A DNA stretch of 64,000 bases from Azophilus sp965221465 (GTDB lineage Bacteria; Pseudomonadota; Gammaproteobacteria; Pseudomonadales; Azotimanducaceae): positions 744,001-808,000 of the forward strand of contig OZ244892.1 in NCBI GenBank assembly GCA_965221465.1, given 5' to 3'. Positions 9,204-18,561 of the stretch are shown here, piece after piece. The notes under the pieces are model-generated. The model was not told where the DNA came from and did no database searches. It worked only from the letters and a program-made list of their open reading frames with translations. Both the position numbers and the translations under genes were made by a program. Every line of letters begins with the position of its first letter. Position 1 is the first letter of the stretch.

Positions 9204-9986
9204 ATGACCACGCCGCCCACGCGGGCGCGGTTCGACTGGCGCATCTGGCTGGGCCTCGTGCTTACCTTCGCTTGGCTGGCCCTTGGCGCTGCCTATGTTT
9301 CGGCACACATCGGCTGGGGACGGGTCAGCTCGCTGGACGCCGCCACGCTCGGCAACTTTCTCGAAGGCGCCTTCGCACCCCTGGCGTTTCTGTGGCTGGT
9401 GATCGGCTATTTCCTGCAACGCAAGGAACTCGAACAGAACACGGAAGCCCTGCGCACTCAATCGCTGGAAATCCAACGCAGTGCCGACCAGGCCATCATC
9501 CAGTCGGAACGCATGGTGGCCAGCGAACGGCACGCACACCAGGAGGCGTTTCTGCGACTTTCCGACACCGTGGGCAACCAGCTTGGCGCCATTGCCGGCC
9601 TGCTGTTCGTCTCCAGCCAGGGCGCAGCCGCCGACGGTGCCGTCAGCGACGAGGAGATCAGCAAGCTCTTCGCGACAGCCTCCGCCCAGGATCCGGAAAT
9701 CTTCTCGCGGCGATTGGTCGAGCTCAATTTGGGGGAAAGCGACAGTGGTAAGCAATTCGACCTGTTCTACGGCACGGAAGTCCGGGCACGGCACACCAAC
9801 AATTTCATCTACACCTTCGAGCGGTTGCTCGCACGCGCCAAGGAGGTGGACCGTGACAACATCCTGCGCGACGCCCTGATGGCCAACGGGCACGGTTTCG
9901 CATACCGCCGGATGAAGCAGCATCAGGCCAATGCGCCCGAGGCGCTCGCCGACATGAGGGTGACCGGCACTTACATCGACTTCTGA
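9204..9986 (+). CDS. Two-helix membrane protein with coiled coil, unknown function
   Basis: The ATG at 9204 gives 260 residues; earlier starts in the same frame add an unlikely Arg/Ser/Cys-rich leader. Residues about 12-33 (IWLGLVLTFAWLALGAAYV) and 53-70 (APLAFLWLVIGYFL) are membrane helices. A coiled coil of about 50 residues rich in Q, E and R follows, then a soluble alpha-helical domain. The layout of two N-terminal helices, coiled coil and soluble tail recurs in uncharacterised proteobacterial proteins. No enzymatic motif was seen. Confidence 0.7.
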   Translation: MTTPPTRARFDWRIWLGLVLTFAWLALGAAYVSAHIGWGRVSSLDAATLGNFLEGAFAPLAFLWLVIGYFLQRKELEQNTEALRTQSLEIQRSADQAIIQSERMVASERHAHQEAFLRLSDTVGNQLGAIAGLLFVSSQGAAADGAVSDEEISKLFATASAQDPEIFSRRLVELNLGESDSGKQFDLFYGTEVRARHTNNFIYTFERLLARAKEVDRDNILRDALMANGHGFAYRRMKQHQANAPEALADMRVTGTYIDF

Positions 9987-10029
9987 CCGACCCGGCCATC
10001 TCCGGATGCACGCAACACGCCGGATTCAA

Positions 10030-10065
10030 CCCGCATCCGTCACCAACTTGCGTCGTGAGGGCGTC
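10030..10065 (-). repeat. REP-like repeat, copy 1
   Basis: Read on the minus strand this 36-base stretch ends in GTTGGTGACGGATGCGGG and matches 34 of 36 positions at 40452-40487; a 20-base core recurs at 59183-59202. It lies between the convergent genes ending at 9986 and 10078, a typical place for REP sequences. Confidence 0.65.
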
Positions 10066-10077
10066 CAGTTCTCTTGC

Positions 10078-11652
10078 TCATTGCGTGCCTCGTAAAGTTT
10101 TCCAACTGAATCGCGGCGTGTCGGAGATGTCGTTCCCGTCCACGTCTCTGAGCGGATTGGCGGGGCAGGCACGCTGAGTAGCCAGCGAGACGACGACGAT
10201 GGCCGTCACGCTCAGAACGAAGGCGGGCACCGAGGCGATGTAGATGGCGTCCCAGATTTCGTCATCCACATGGGGCAGGAAGATGAATACCCCGGCAACC
10301 CAGCTCCCTGCGCCAATGCCGATGGACGCCCACGAGCCATACACGTTCGCCTTTTTCCAGAGCACGCCGAACAGGGCGCTGGGGGCGACGACCGGGAAGG
10401 CGATGGCGCCGGCGAACACCAGCAGGTTGTAGAGGTTGCCCATGGAAAGCCCGAATACCAATCCGCCGATAGCGAACACGATCATGGCGATGCGGGTGGC
10501 CAGCAGTCGTTGACCGTCCGTGGATTCCGGTTTCAGCACCTTCAGAGTGGTGTAGCCCAGCAGGGCGCCGGTGGTGAGGACCGTGTCCCCGGCGGTACTG
10601 ATAATGGCTGAGCAGGCAGCGACGAAGAACGCCACCATCATCCAGGTGGGCAGATAGTTCTGCACGAACCAGGGGAAGATGTTGTCCAGTTCGGCCTCGG
10701 GAATCTCCGGCGCCAGGATGAACACGCACATGCCGACGATCACCGGAATCATGCCCAGCACCAGGTAGAGGAAGCCTCCGAACACGAACCCCTTGGCGGC
10801 GGCAGACTCGCTCTTCGCGGCCAGTGCACGGGAGGTGAGCACCGAGCCGCCCACATCGCCGATGGCGACGGAGAACCAGGCTGCGAGCATGTAGAAGATT
10901 CCCAGCACCCCCAGGAAGCCGGCAAAGCCGGTGGGCTCTCCCGCGCTGTTCAACTCCGAGGTGTAGAACAGGCTGAAGGGCGGGGTGCCGTCCCGGTTTC
11001 CGGCGTTTCCCAGAAAGCTGATCGGCCCGCCGACGGCGTCCAGGGCATAGGGCAGCACCGCCAGCAGCACCGCAGTGAGGATGATGAATGCCAGCATGTC
11101 CGAACGGGACAGCGCCCACAGCCCGCCGGTCAGCGAGATGGTGAGGATGACGCCGGCACCGAGCAGGGTGGCTTCGGTCAGACCCAGGCCGGAGGCCATG
11201 CTGATCAGCACGCCCAGTGAGAGGAACTGGGCGGAGATCCAGGAAATGTAGGCGAGCACGCTTACGGTCATCGCCACCATGCCGATGCCCTTGTTGTATC
11301 GAGCGTTGTAGAAGTCGATGGCCGTGGTGAAACGGGACCTGCGGAAGACGGTGACGAGGAAGAACCCGTACAGAAGCAGCGTCAGCACGGGTGACCAGGG
11401 ATCCCAGACGATGGCCTGGAAGCCGCCGACGTAAGCCTCCGTGGCGCCACCGATGATCACCGCGCCACCGAGCCAGGTCGCCACCACGGAGCCCGTCACC
11501 AGAGGAGTCGAGAGGCTGTGACCGGCGAGGATGAAGTCTTCTGTGGAATGGGCTCGGCGCGAGTAAAAAAGGCCAAGCCCGACGATGAGAAAGAAGTACC
11601 CCACCAGCGCGGCCAGAATCAGGTAGGAGCTGTCCAACGAATCCAACTCCAT
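10078..11652 (-). CDS. Sodium:solute symporter family transporter
   Basis: A 524-residue inner-membrane protein with about 13 hydrophobic helices. The N-terminus (FYSRRAHSTEDFILAGHSLS) matches the family's first-loop region, and the stretch from SVVATWLGGAVIIGGATEAY is the conserved helix-2 sodium-binding segment of the SSS family. A ribosome site GGGGGGAGG precedes the ATG. The substrate could be an amino acid, organic acid or sugar and is not readable. It is divergent from the Fic/HTH gene at 11825 and shares its operator-rich intergenic region, so the two may be co-regulated. Confidence 0.9.
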   Translation of the reverse strand: MELDSLDSSYLILAALVGYFFLIVGLGLFYSRRAHSTEDFILAGHSLSTPLVTGSVVATWLGGAVIIGGATEAYVGGFQAIVWDPWSPVLTLLLYGFFLVTVFRRSRFTTAIDFYNARYNKGIGMVAMTVSVLAYISWISAQFLSLGVLISMASGLGLTEATLLGAGVILTISLTGGLWALSRSDMLAFIILTAVLLAVLPYALDAVGGPISFLGNAGNRDGTPPFSLFYTSELNSAGEPTGFAGFLGVLGIFYMLAAWFSVAIGDVGGSVLTSRALAAKSESAAAKGFVFGGFLYLVLGMIPVIVGMCVFILAPEIPEAELDNIFPWFVQNYLPTWMMVAFFVAACSAIISTAGDTVLTTGALLGYTTLKVLKPESTDGQRLLATRIAMIVFAIGGLVFGLSMGNLYNLLVFAGAIAFPVVAPSALFGVLWKKANVYGSWASIGIGAGSWVAGVFIFLPHVDDEIWDAIYIASVPAFVLSVTAIVVVSLATQRACPANPLRDVDGNDISDTPRFSWKTLRGTQ

Positions 11653-11724
11653 GCGTTATGCCTCCCCCCGTTGCAAATGTGGAGTATAGAGGAGGAAGTG
11701 GGAAACGGTTTGGCTCAAAACTCC

Positions 11725-11825
11725 TATAATCGTTTCAACTGTCGTGAAACGATTCCTTGAAAAATCTCGGAATCACTTTTAGATTAGCGACTTAATTGTT
11801 TCATGCCACTTGCCAAATCGTTTCA
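11725..11825 (+). promoter_or_regulatory. Promoter and four-site operator upstream of the Fic/HTH gene
   Basis: TATAAT at 11725-11730 is a consensus -10. It overlaps a perfect inverted repeat, AATCGTTTCA (11728-11737) and TGAAACGATT (11745-11754), spaced by 7 bases. Two further direct copies follow: AATTGTTTCA (11794-11803) and AATCGTTTCA (11816-11825), the last touching the start codon. The direct copies are 22 bases apart, and the first is 66 bases from the palindrome's left arm, so the sites are helically phased. The likely binder is the HTH of the downstream protein (inferred). Confidence 0.7.
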
Positions 11826-13105
11826 TGCCGCTCACTGACCAGTCCATTCTCGATTACATCTCCGCACATCCGGGTGCCGGGCGGGAGGACGTGCGGCGCA
11901 ACGTTGCCCCGAATGTCAGTCCACCGACAGTCTGGCGCCACCTGAAGCGGCTCGTTGACGATGGCCGGCTCGAGGTTTCCGGCCAGGCGCGCGCCACGGG
12001 CTACAGCCTGGCTGGTGCGGCGGTGGTTCGTGCCCATCTGAATACGCCGTACAACCAGCGGCGGCTCGCACTGTACAGGAAGGGGTTTATCGATCGCTAC
12101 GTCCCCAACAAGAGCTTCTATCTGAGCAATGCCGACCGTCAGCGCCTGATGGAGGCCGGGCGGCCCGTATCGTCACCACTAGCGGCAGGAACTTTCGCGA
12201 GGCGCATTCTGGAACGGCTGCTGGTCGACCTGTCCTGGGCTTCATCGCGCATGGAGGGAAACACTTACAGCATTCTGGAGACGGAACGACTGATCCGCTT
12301 CGGGGAGGAAGCTGCCAGCAAGGATCGCAAGGAAGCGGTCATGGTTCTCAATCATAAGGAGGCGATCCAGTACGTCGTCGAAAATCTCGCCGAGGTCGCG
12401 ATCAGCCGAATGGACATCCTGGGCATTCACGCCCTGCTGGCGGACGGCCTGCTTGTCGACCCCGCCATGGCAGGGCGGCTGCGGCGCATGCCTGTTGCAA
12501 TCTCCTTGTCGAACTATCGGCCGCTTGAAGATCGCTATGCAATCGAGGAAGAGTTCAGGGTACTCGTCGACAAGGCCGCGGCAATCACTGATCCCTTTGA
12601 GCAGTCGTTCTTTATTCTCGTCCACATTCCCTATCTGCAAGCCTTTGAGGACATCAACAAACGGACTTCGCGAGTTGCTGCCAACATCCCCCTCCTGAAG
12701 GCAGATCTGGCGCCCATGTCCTTTTCTGCCATTGACGACAGCGCCTACATCGACGGCCTGATCGGAATCTACGAACTCAACAATGTCTCGCTCTTGCGCG
12801 AAACCTACATCGACGGTTATCTGGCCTCGGCGGACAACTACAGGGTGCTGCGGACCGAACTGGAGTCGCCAGACATGTCGGCACTCACGTATCGCGATTT
12901 CGTGCGCATGGCCGTGAGGCGCAGTGTGCTCGAGTGGAAAGGCTTCCGGCCGCAAAGCGTCGCGGTCATGGCGGCGGAGGCCGGCATTCCGGAAGAGGAC
13001 CGGGAGCAAGTCATCGCTTACATCGACAACGAATTGAGGGGATTGCACGAGGGCAACGCCATTCGCTATCGGCTGCGCGCGGAGGACCTCCACGGAATGG
13101 GTTAA
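11825..13105 (+). CDS. Fic-family protein with N-terminal winged helix-turn-helix
   Basis: A 426-residue protein starting at the ATG at 11825; an upstream TTG start is possible. Residues about 8-50 form a winged HTH (ISAHPGAGREDVRRNV, SPPTVWRHLKRLVDDGRL). The Fic core follows. An inhibitory-helix motif SSRMEGN (Ser140, Glu144) is intact, but the active loop reads HIPYLQAFEDINKRTSR, which places Gln272 where Fic AMP-transferases have the catalytic His. His267 lies five residues earlier. The protein may therefore not AMPylate by the usual mechanism, or may mainly be a regulator. The repeated motif at its own promoter suggests self-regulation. Confidence 0.85.
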   Translation: MPLTDQSILDYISAHPGAGREDVRRNVAPNVSPPTVWRHLKRLVDDGRLEVSGQARATGYSLAGAAVVRAHLNTPYNQRRLALYRKGFIDRYVPNKSFYLSNADRQRLMEAGRPVSSPLAAGTFARRILERLLVDLSWASSRMEGNTYSILETERLIRFGEEAASKDRKEAVMVLNHKEAIQYVVENLAEVAISRMDILGIHALLADGLLVDPAMAGRLRRMPVAISLSNYRPLEDRYAIEEEFRVLVDKAAAITDPFEQSFFILVHIPYLQAFEDINKRTSRVAANIPLLKADLAPMSFSAIDDSAYIDGLIGIYELNNVSLLRETYIDGYLASADNYRVLRTELESPDMSALTYRDFVRMAVRRSVLEWKGFRPQSVAVMAAEAGIPEEDREQVIAYIDNELRGLHEGNAIRYRLRAEDLHGMG

Positions 13106-13396
13106 GGGGCCGGCTCTTGATCCTGTCCGGGTTGCAATGCAGCGATTGGTACGTCCATGCCATTTCCGGGACGCCGGAGGCTCGGGACCAGCGCATCGGC
13201 GTTCAGTGATTGGATCACGCGCTAGAGACCGCCAAGGCACGGGGCCATCACGACCTGAAGTTCGACGTGCTCTCCGACAATCCGGCAGCACTACCGCACA
13301 TCGTAAACGCCACGCGAAGCTGTCGAGTCAGTCGCGCAATTGGAGCTTGTCCCAGAGGCGGCAATTTGGGATGCGCTCAGTAATTCACAGACCAAT
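13106..13396. other. Gap with a possible peroxiredoxin-like gene scrap
   Basis: No intact gene. Plus-strand bases from 13210 encode LETAKARGHHDLKFDVLSDN, faintly like the central strand and helix of peroxiredoxin-like proteins, with no start, no active-site Cys region and no continuation. Treated as unassigned debris. Confidence 0.25.
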
Positions 13397-13993
13397 CTAC
13401 AGATTTGACATGGCGGCGTATGCGGTGCATCTGGAAAGCGACTGCCAAAAACCGAGAGTTTTCTGGTCGACCTCGTGTCGAGCCAGTGGCTCGCCTGGAT
13501 CCGATCCTTTGCGGGCCCAATAGACGAGACCGGAGAAGTCCTCATTGTAAGACCAGTTAGCATGAGCCATGGCGTTCCTGAACGAACGCACCGGATTGTC
13601 CGTCAAATATTTTGCACACTTCCGTGTCGTCGAATCCTTCGGCATCTCCTTTCTGAGAACCGAAAAACACGCTTCTGGCAAGTAAACGAACGTTATGTAG
13701 TTTTGTACGATTACTTGTGCCCGCACGAGTTCCGGTAAAGCGCCAACCTTTTGATTCCTGTATGTGCTCATATTGTCCATGAAGGCTTGAAACGCCGTCA
13801 GCTCGTCCAGCCTGTCCTGCAATTTCACTGGCGACACCGCCTTGATTCGGTTTTTTGCCTCGGGGGCTAGGAATCTGACCTCTGAAGCGATCGTTGTCGC
13901 AAGCTTCCTCGTAGTCCACTCATCGATCCGGGCAAGAGAGGATAGCTGCGACCTATAGCGGCGCATCTGTTCGTCTAGATAATTCCAGGTCAT
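13397..13993 (-). CDS. HEPN-like helical protein, unknown function
   Basis: A 198-residue, mostly helical protein without signal or membrane segments. AGGAACGG just before the ATG supports the start at 13993. Near residue 145 it has SFRNAMAHANWSY, a match to the R-x4-H motif of HEPN-superfamily RNases and related abortive-infection proteins, preceded by a conserved-looking TDNPVR. Location between a Fic protein and a toxin-antitoxin pair fits a defence or stress role, but no partner such as an MNT nucleotidyltransferase is adjacent. The HEPN call rests on this one motif. Confidence 0.55.
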   Translation of the reverse strand: MTWNYLDEQMRRYRSQLSSLARIDEWTTRKLATTIASEVRFLAPEAKNRIKAVSPVKLQDRLDELTAFQAFMDNMSTYRNQKVGALPELVRAQVIVQNYITFVYLPEACFSVLRKEMPKDSTTRKCAKYLTDNPVRSFRNAMAHANWSYNEDFSGLVYWARKGSDPGEPLARHEVDQKTLGFWQSLSRCTAYAAMSNL

Positions 13994-14136
13994 TCATCCG
14001 TTCCTGAAAGCACGACGAATCGATCGATGACTTGGCGAACGACTGTAAGCGTTAGACAAAAGAACTTGAAGAGGCTATCGGGTGCGCGCTCCAAGCCGCA
14101 GCATGAACCGACGCTTTGTGGTTGTTACTTTGGCGG

Positions 14137-14418
14137 TCAAAGCCCCAGTTCGGTGTGCGATCCGATGGGGACCAGGCGGAGGATATGCGGGTTCGGCTTT
14201 TGGTAGATGAGCACCAAGTCCGGTTTGACGTGACAGTCGCGGAAACTGGCCCACGGACCGCTGAGCGCATGATCATGATGACGCGGTTCAAGCGCACTGT
14301 CCGTGACGAGGGCTTGAACGATGGCGGCCAGACGTTCATCGAGGTCTGCACCATGTCGGCCGCGGCGCTCCCGCTTGTAGTCGCGCTTGAATCGACGCGT
14401 CCGTTCAATCGTCCGCAT
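14137..14418 (-). CDS. yafQ: YafQ-type mRNA interferase toxin
   Basis: A 93-residue member of the RelE/ParE superfamily, beginning at the ATG at 14418 (MRTIERTRRFKRDYKRERRG). The C-terminal half has the YafQ pattern: RDCHVKPDLVLIYQK with a His and Asp, and the final GSHTELG with the last catalytic His. Toxins of this type cleave mRNA at the ribosome. The start lies inside the end of the antitoxin gene, a 14-base overlap, which gives the translational coupling expected of the pair. Confidence 0.9.
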   Translation of the reverse strand: MRTIERTRRFKRDYKRERRGRHGADLDERLAAIVQALVTDSALEPRHHDHALSGPWASFRDCHVKPDLVLIYQKPNPHILRLVPIGSHTELGL

Positions 14419-14665
14419 GCAGGTCGTTGAGAAGGCTCTGGACATCGTCGAACTTCGGCAGATTTCCAGCTCTCGCTTCCTTCATCGCGGCGATCGTCTC
14501 GGCGTTCGGGACTAGCGGGGCAAACGGCAGTTTCCGTTCGCGGGCGACGCGCGTGAGCAACAGGCGCACCGCGTCGGAGACGGTGAGGCCCATGGTCTCG
14601 AGGACGACAGCAGCTTCGTCCTTGATTTCCTTGTCGACCCGCGCCTGCACGAGCTGGTTCGCCAT
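14405..14665 (-). CDS. dinJ: RelB/DinJ-family antitoxin
   Basis: An 86-residue antitoxin. The N-terminal ribbon-helix-helix (MANQLVQARVDKEIKDEAA, then GLTVSDAVRLLL) binds operator DNA as a dimer. The acidic tail around NLPKFDDVQSLLNDLHADD neutralises the toxin. It is the first gene of the pair, as usual for dinJ-yafQ. The ATG at 14665 was chosen over one 15 bases upstream because it gives the canonical N-terminus. Confidence 0.9.
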   Translation of the reverse strand: MANQLVQARVDKEIKDEAAVVLETMGLTVSDAVRLLLTRVARERKLPFAPLVPNAETIAAMKEARAGNLPKFDDVQSLLNDLHADD

Positions 14666-14958
14666 TTGCCTAGGCCCCATGGATGTAGGAGATGCATGTG
14701 ATTGTCGTTCACTGGAGTCTGCTGTTCAAGCAATTGAGTGCCAGGTGCTCTGTCTGTTCCGTTGTGAGGGCTGCGGGCGGTTCATCGGTCACATTGCAAG
14801 CTCGCCAGGCGGATACTCTTGACCGGCCGCGAGATTCCGCATAAGAAAAAGTGTCGAATGCATAAGTTCGCGCGCACCACCATAGTGTGCCTGCACCCCA
14901 AGTCTGCGAGTCTGCGATATTGAGTAGTAGCGAAGAAGTGGCAAACGGGAAAACTCGA

Positions 14959-17136
14959 ATGATCGGATTCATGAAGATGGCCAGCAAGTTGGCAGTGCTG
15001 ACCGCACTGTTCGTCGGTGCAGGCGTCTCGGCGGAAGTTGCAGCCCCCGGCAGTACGCAGAGCGAGACGACTGTGGAGGAAATTGTCGTGACCGCTCTGC
15101 GTCGGGCAGAGGGTACGGCCATTATGGATACTGCACTGGCCATCGATGCGATGACCGGTACCGAACTCGAAGCCAGAGGATTCATCTCGGTGATGGATGC
15201 GATTTCCACCTCGCCGGGCGTTTCAGTATCCAGAACGCTCGCCAATGGCGATGCCATTCAGATCCGAGGTGTTTCAGCGATCATCGGGGATGGTGTCGTC
15301 GGCTATTACCTCGATGACTTGCCGTACACCCGCATATCCACCAATGAATCTCCGGATCTCAACCCGTACGATTTGAATCGGGTCGAGATTCTGCGTGGTC
15401 CGCAGGGAACGCTGTTTGGTGCGGGCTCTCAGGGCGGCACGGTGCGTATCCTGACCCGGAACCCTGTCATGAACGAGTTCTCCGGCAAGGTTACGGGTGC
15501 TTTCGGTAACACGGATAGCGCCAATAGCGACCTCGCCAGGATCCAGGGCGCCGTCAACATACCTCTCGTGGACGACAAGCTTGCCATGCGCCTGGTTGCC
15601 AGTTACCGCGATGAGGATGGGTACCTCGATATGCCCCTGATCGACGAGGAAAACTACAACGAACTCGAACAAACATCTTATCGGGCCAAGCTTCTGTGGA
15701 CCCCCAATGAGCAGTGGTCAGTGCTGGCTTCCTATTGGTACTGGGAGCATGAAACCTTCAGTTCCTTCGGTAACGACGACTATGAGTTCACGCCGGCTTA
15801 CCTCGACCTGCTCACCAACGGTGCGATTCCGGCGCCTGCGCGTTCCGTGTTCGCAGACAGCCAAAACGAGCTGTTTGGCCTGACCGTCAGTTACAGCGGC
15901 GATTCGTTCAGTTTCACCAGTTCCACGTCGTATTTCGACAATCCCGTCCAGGAGGGGCTTCCCATTGTGGGCTTCCAGAGCGACTCGGACTTCAGCACAC
16001 AGCAGACTTTTGCCCAGGAGTTCAAATTCGCCTCGGATAACGAAGGGCTCTGGAACTGGACGGTGGGTGCAATCTATCTCGATATGGAAAACCAGGAAGA
16101 CTCCGAAACCTTCGGCTACTCGGTGTTCTTGCCCGAACCCCTGTTGCTGGACGCGACTTCTTCCAGTTACGCCTCCGAGTCCTGGGCTGTCTTCGGCGAG
16201 TCGATATACCGGATCAATGAAAATCTGGAGTTCACGCTGGGCTTGCGCTACTTTGAAGACGAGCGTGAGGTATCTGTCGTCGACCCCAACCGGGAACCGG
16301 TTTTCGCGTTATTCGGTATTGCCAATCCTCGCGGCGACAGCTGGGACAAGCTCACCGGGCGCATCAATCTGGCATGGACGCCCACGGAAGACTCCCTGTA
16401 CTACCTCAATATCGCCGAGGGTTTCCGCTCGGGAGGTCTGAATGGCCCCAGCGCTATTCTGGACGGTGCAGCGATCGGCATCAATCTTCCCCTCAGCCTC
16501 GATCCGGATCTGGTAACCAGTTATGAAATCGGTGGCAAGTGGGCCTTGCTCGACGGCAGCTTGAATCTGGAGTCCGTGATCTACTATCTCGACTGGGAAG
16601 ATATCCAGACCTTTTCGGTGTTTGTCGGGCCTGGCGGCAATGCGACTGGTGGCGCGCTCAACGGAGAATCGGCCACAGTCCTCGGCTTTGAGCTTGCTGT
16701 GCGTTACAGCGTCGGAGGTCTGACCTTGAGTGTGTCGGGCAATTACAACGACAACGAGTACGATGGCGCCATTGCGGGTAGTGGCGTCGAGGATGGCGAC
16801 CCGATTTCCAATGTCCCTGACCTCACCTGGAATGCCAGTGCCGGCTACACCTGGCCTGTCGGCAATTTGACGGGCATCGCTTTCCTTGGCGCCACCTACA
16901 CGGACGAACGCACGGACTACTTTCCGCCCGCATTCAGCTACATGACCGACGCAACCACCGTCGTCGCTGGCCGCGTTGGCGTTGAGGCTGCGAATTGGTC
17001 GCTGTTCCTGACCGGCGAAAACCTGACGGATGAGGACGGAGAGGTCTCTTCCCTGGCGGTGCTGGACGCGTTCGGGGTTCCGCCCTATCGCTTCCGGCCG
17101 CGTACCTTTGGTGTCGAGTTGAATTTCCAGTTCTGA
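14959..17136 (+). CDS. TonB-dependent receptor
   Basis: A 725-residue outer-membrane receptor. The ATG at 14959 follows ACGGGAAAACTCGA and opens a signal peptide ending VSAEVA. The TonB box EEIVVTALRRAEG comes next, then the plug with VEILRGPQGTLFGAGSQGGT and the barrel, which ends VELNFQF. The GDGVVGYYLDDLPY segment and the overall plug are shared with the receptor at 24538, so the two are paralogues. A PchR-like regulator, an S9 peptidase and an amidohydrolase follow on the same strand, which suggests import of a peptide-like ligand. Confidence 0.93.
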   Translation: MIGFMKMASKLAVLTALFVGAGVSAEVAAPGSTQSETTVEEIVVTALRRAEGTAIMDTALAIDAMTGTELEARGFISVMDAISTSPGVSVSRTLANGDAIQIRGVSAIIGDGVVGYYLDDLPYTRISTNESPDLNPYDLNRVEILRGPQGTLFGAGSQGGTVRILTRNPVMNEFSGKVTGAFGNTDSANSDLARIQGAVNIPLVDDKLAMRLVASYRDEDGYLDMPLIDEENYNELEQTSYRAKLLWTPNEQWSVLASYWYWEHETFSSFGNDDYEFTPAYLDLLTNGAIPAPARSVFADSQNELFGLTVSYSGDSFSFTSSTSYFDNPVQEGLPIVGFQSDSDFSTQQTFAQEFKFASDNEGLWNWTVGAIYLDMENQEDSETFGYSVFLPEPLLLDATSSSYASESWAVFGESIYRINENLEFTLGLRYFEDEREVSVVDPNREPVFALFGIANPRGDSWDKLTGRINLAWTPTEDSLYYLNIAEGFRSGGLNGPSAILDGAAIGINLPLSLDPDLVTSYEIGGKWALLDGSLNLESVIYYLDWEDIQTFSVFVGPGGNATGGALNGESATVLGFELAVRYSVGGLTLSVSGNYNDNEYDGAIAGSGVEDGDPISNVPDLTWNASAGYTWPVGNLTGIAFLGATYTDERTDYFPPAFSYMTDATTVVAGRVGVEAANWSLFLTGENLTDEDGEVSSLAVLDAFGVPPYRFRPRTFGVELNFQF

Positions 17137-17364
17137 TCGCGGGTTTCGCAGCGGACTCGACAGGCTGCGGAGCTGACAAAAAACCATACCCACGCCACGT
17201 GAGTTCGGCATCGAACGGTCGTATCACAAATAGCGCTACCTGAGGGTCCAGGGTCCTGTTCCCTGTATCCTCGCTCCTGCTGGATGCGGGTTGCACGGCC
17301 TGCTTGCACTGCAATTCACCAATGAGTTAAAGAGCATTCCAGCTTATTGGACGGGCGAGCGTTG

Positions 17365-18450
17365 ATGAGCGGTTCAAGCGACAAGCCGGATATCCGACCC
17401 GCAATTGCAGGCGACGTGGAGAGATTCAGTGACATCGATTCACTATTGAACGCGCTGCAAAGCGAGCTTTCCGCTTCTCCATTCGGGGAAGCGGGTGTGC
17501 TGGAAATGCCGGATATGCTGACGGCCGATGGCACGGCGTTGCACTTGATGCTGAATCCGGACCTGATGGATGGCGAACTGGAAATCTATCGCGTTTTTCC
17601 CGGCCTCAGCGTCAGCATCGTTACCTTCGTTGCCAAGGACATCGATTCCATCCACCAGATTGCCGGAAAGGCCGTCGCTGAGGAACAGGAAGTCATGGTT
17701 CGCCTGTTCCAGCAAGGCCGAATCGTCTACCAGTTTGGTGACCACATCATCGATAGCAAGGTAAACCCGGGCGTGCTTTCCTTCCGGCCCGAAAAAGGTC
17801 GGTCAGGATATGAACTCGAGGCGGGCGAGCACATGCGGCTCACCATGTTCGTGATATCGGAGGAGGGCGAGCGGGAGGTCTGGCACCGATTGGGCAATGC
17901 GCCGTCGCCCCTGTTTCAGGAGATACGGTCAGCCCAAGACCCGAACGAGCGCGTGTTTGCCTTGCCCGACAACGAAGCGTTCAAGCACTTTTCCGCCTCC
18001 TTGCAGCATCTGCCGAAGTCAGGGTCTTCCCGCACCGCGTTTCTCAGGCTGAAGGTGGGTGAGCTGTTTTGTCTGCTCGGCGACATAAAGCCGGTCGAAA
18101 CCCAGTATACGAGCGGCGAAGTGCCTTTCTCGGAGGTCAGAAAACTGTCCCGAGCGCGGGCAATTCTCGAAGAGCGTGACGGTGACTCGCCATCGATCGT
18201 CAAACTGAGCTCCATGGTCGGTCTGAACCGCAGAAAGCTGACGGAAGGCTTCAAGGCGGTATACGGGGACACGGTTGCCGGTTACGCACTCGAGCTGCGC
18301 ATGCGCAAAGGCTATCAGTTGCTGAAAGAGAGCCCACTTCCGGTACACGAGATAGCAGTAGAGTGTGGCTACGAGCACCCAAGCAACTTCACCATCGCTT
18401 TTCGTCGGCGCTTCGGCCGCAGCCCTTCAGAGATCAGGGCGCAAAAGTAG
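17365..18450 (+). CDS. AraC-family regulator, PchR-like
   Basis: A 361-residue protein. The C-terminal 100 residues carry two helix-turn-helix units: LSSMVGLNRRKLTEGFKAVY and AVECGYEHPSNFTIAFRRRF followed by GRSPSEIRAQK. The NRRKL variant of the first unit is typical of PchR-type siderophore-responsive regulators rather than sugar regulators. The N-terminal effector domain is about 250 residues, and the EHMRLTMFVISEEG stretch recalls that group. No siderophore genes are nearby. I infer that it senses the ligand of a neighbouring receptor and activates the receptor gene. The ATG at 17365 is preferred to an upstream TTG. Confidence 0.85.
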   Translation: MSGSSDKPDIRPAIAGDVERFSDIDSLLNALQSELSASPFGEAGVLEMPDMLTADGTALHLMLNPDLMDGELEIYRVFPGLSVSIVTFVAKDIDSIHQIAGKAVAEEQEVMVRLFQQGRIVYQFGDHIIDSKVNPGVLSFRPEKGRSGYELEAGEHMRLTMFVISEEGEREVWHRLGNAPSPLFQEIRSAQDPNERVFALPDNEAFKHFSASLQHLPKSGSSRTAFLRLKVGELFCLLGDIKPVETQYTSGEVPFSEVRKLSRARAILEERDGDSPSIVKLSSMVGLNRRKLTEGFKAVYGDTVAGYALELRMRKGYQLLKESPLPVHEIAVECGYEHPSNFTIAFRRRFGRSPSEIRAQK

Positions 18451-18561
18451 GCTGGCTGGAGGCGCGCAGAGCGGCATCGCGTCTTCTGGACGAGCGGCTC
18501 GGTGGGACAGGTGCGCCGGGAAACATTGAGGCAGTGGCGGCTGCCTGCGTCCATTAACAAG

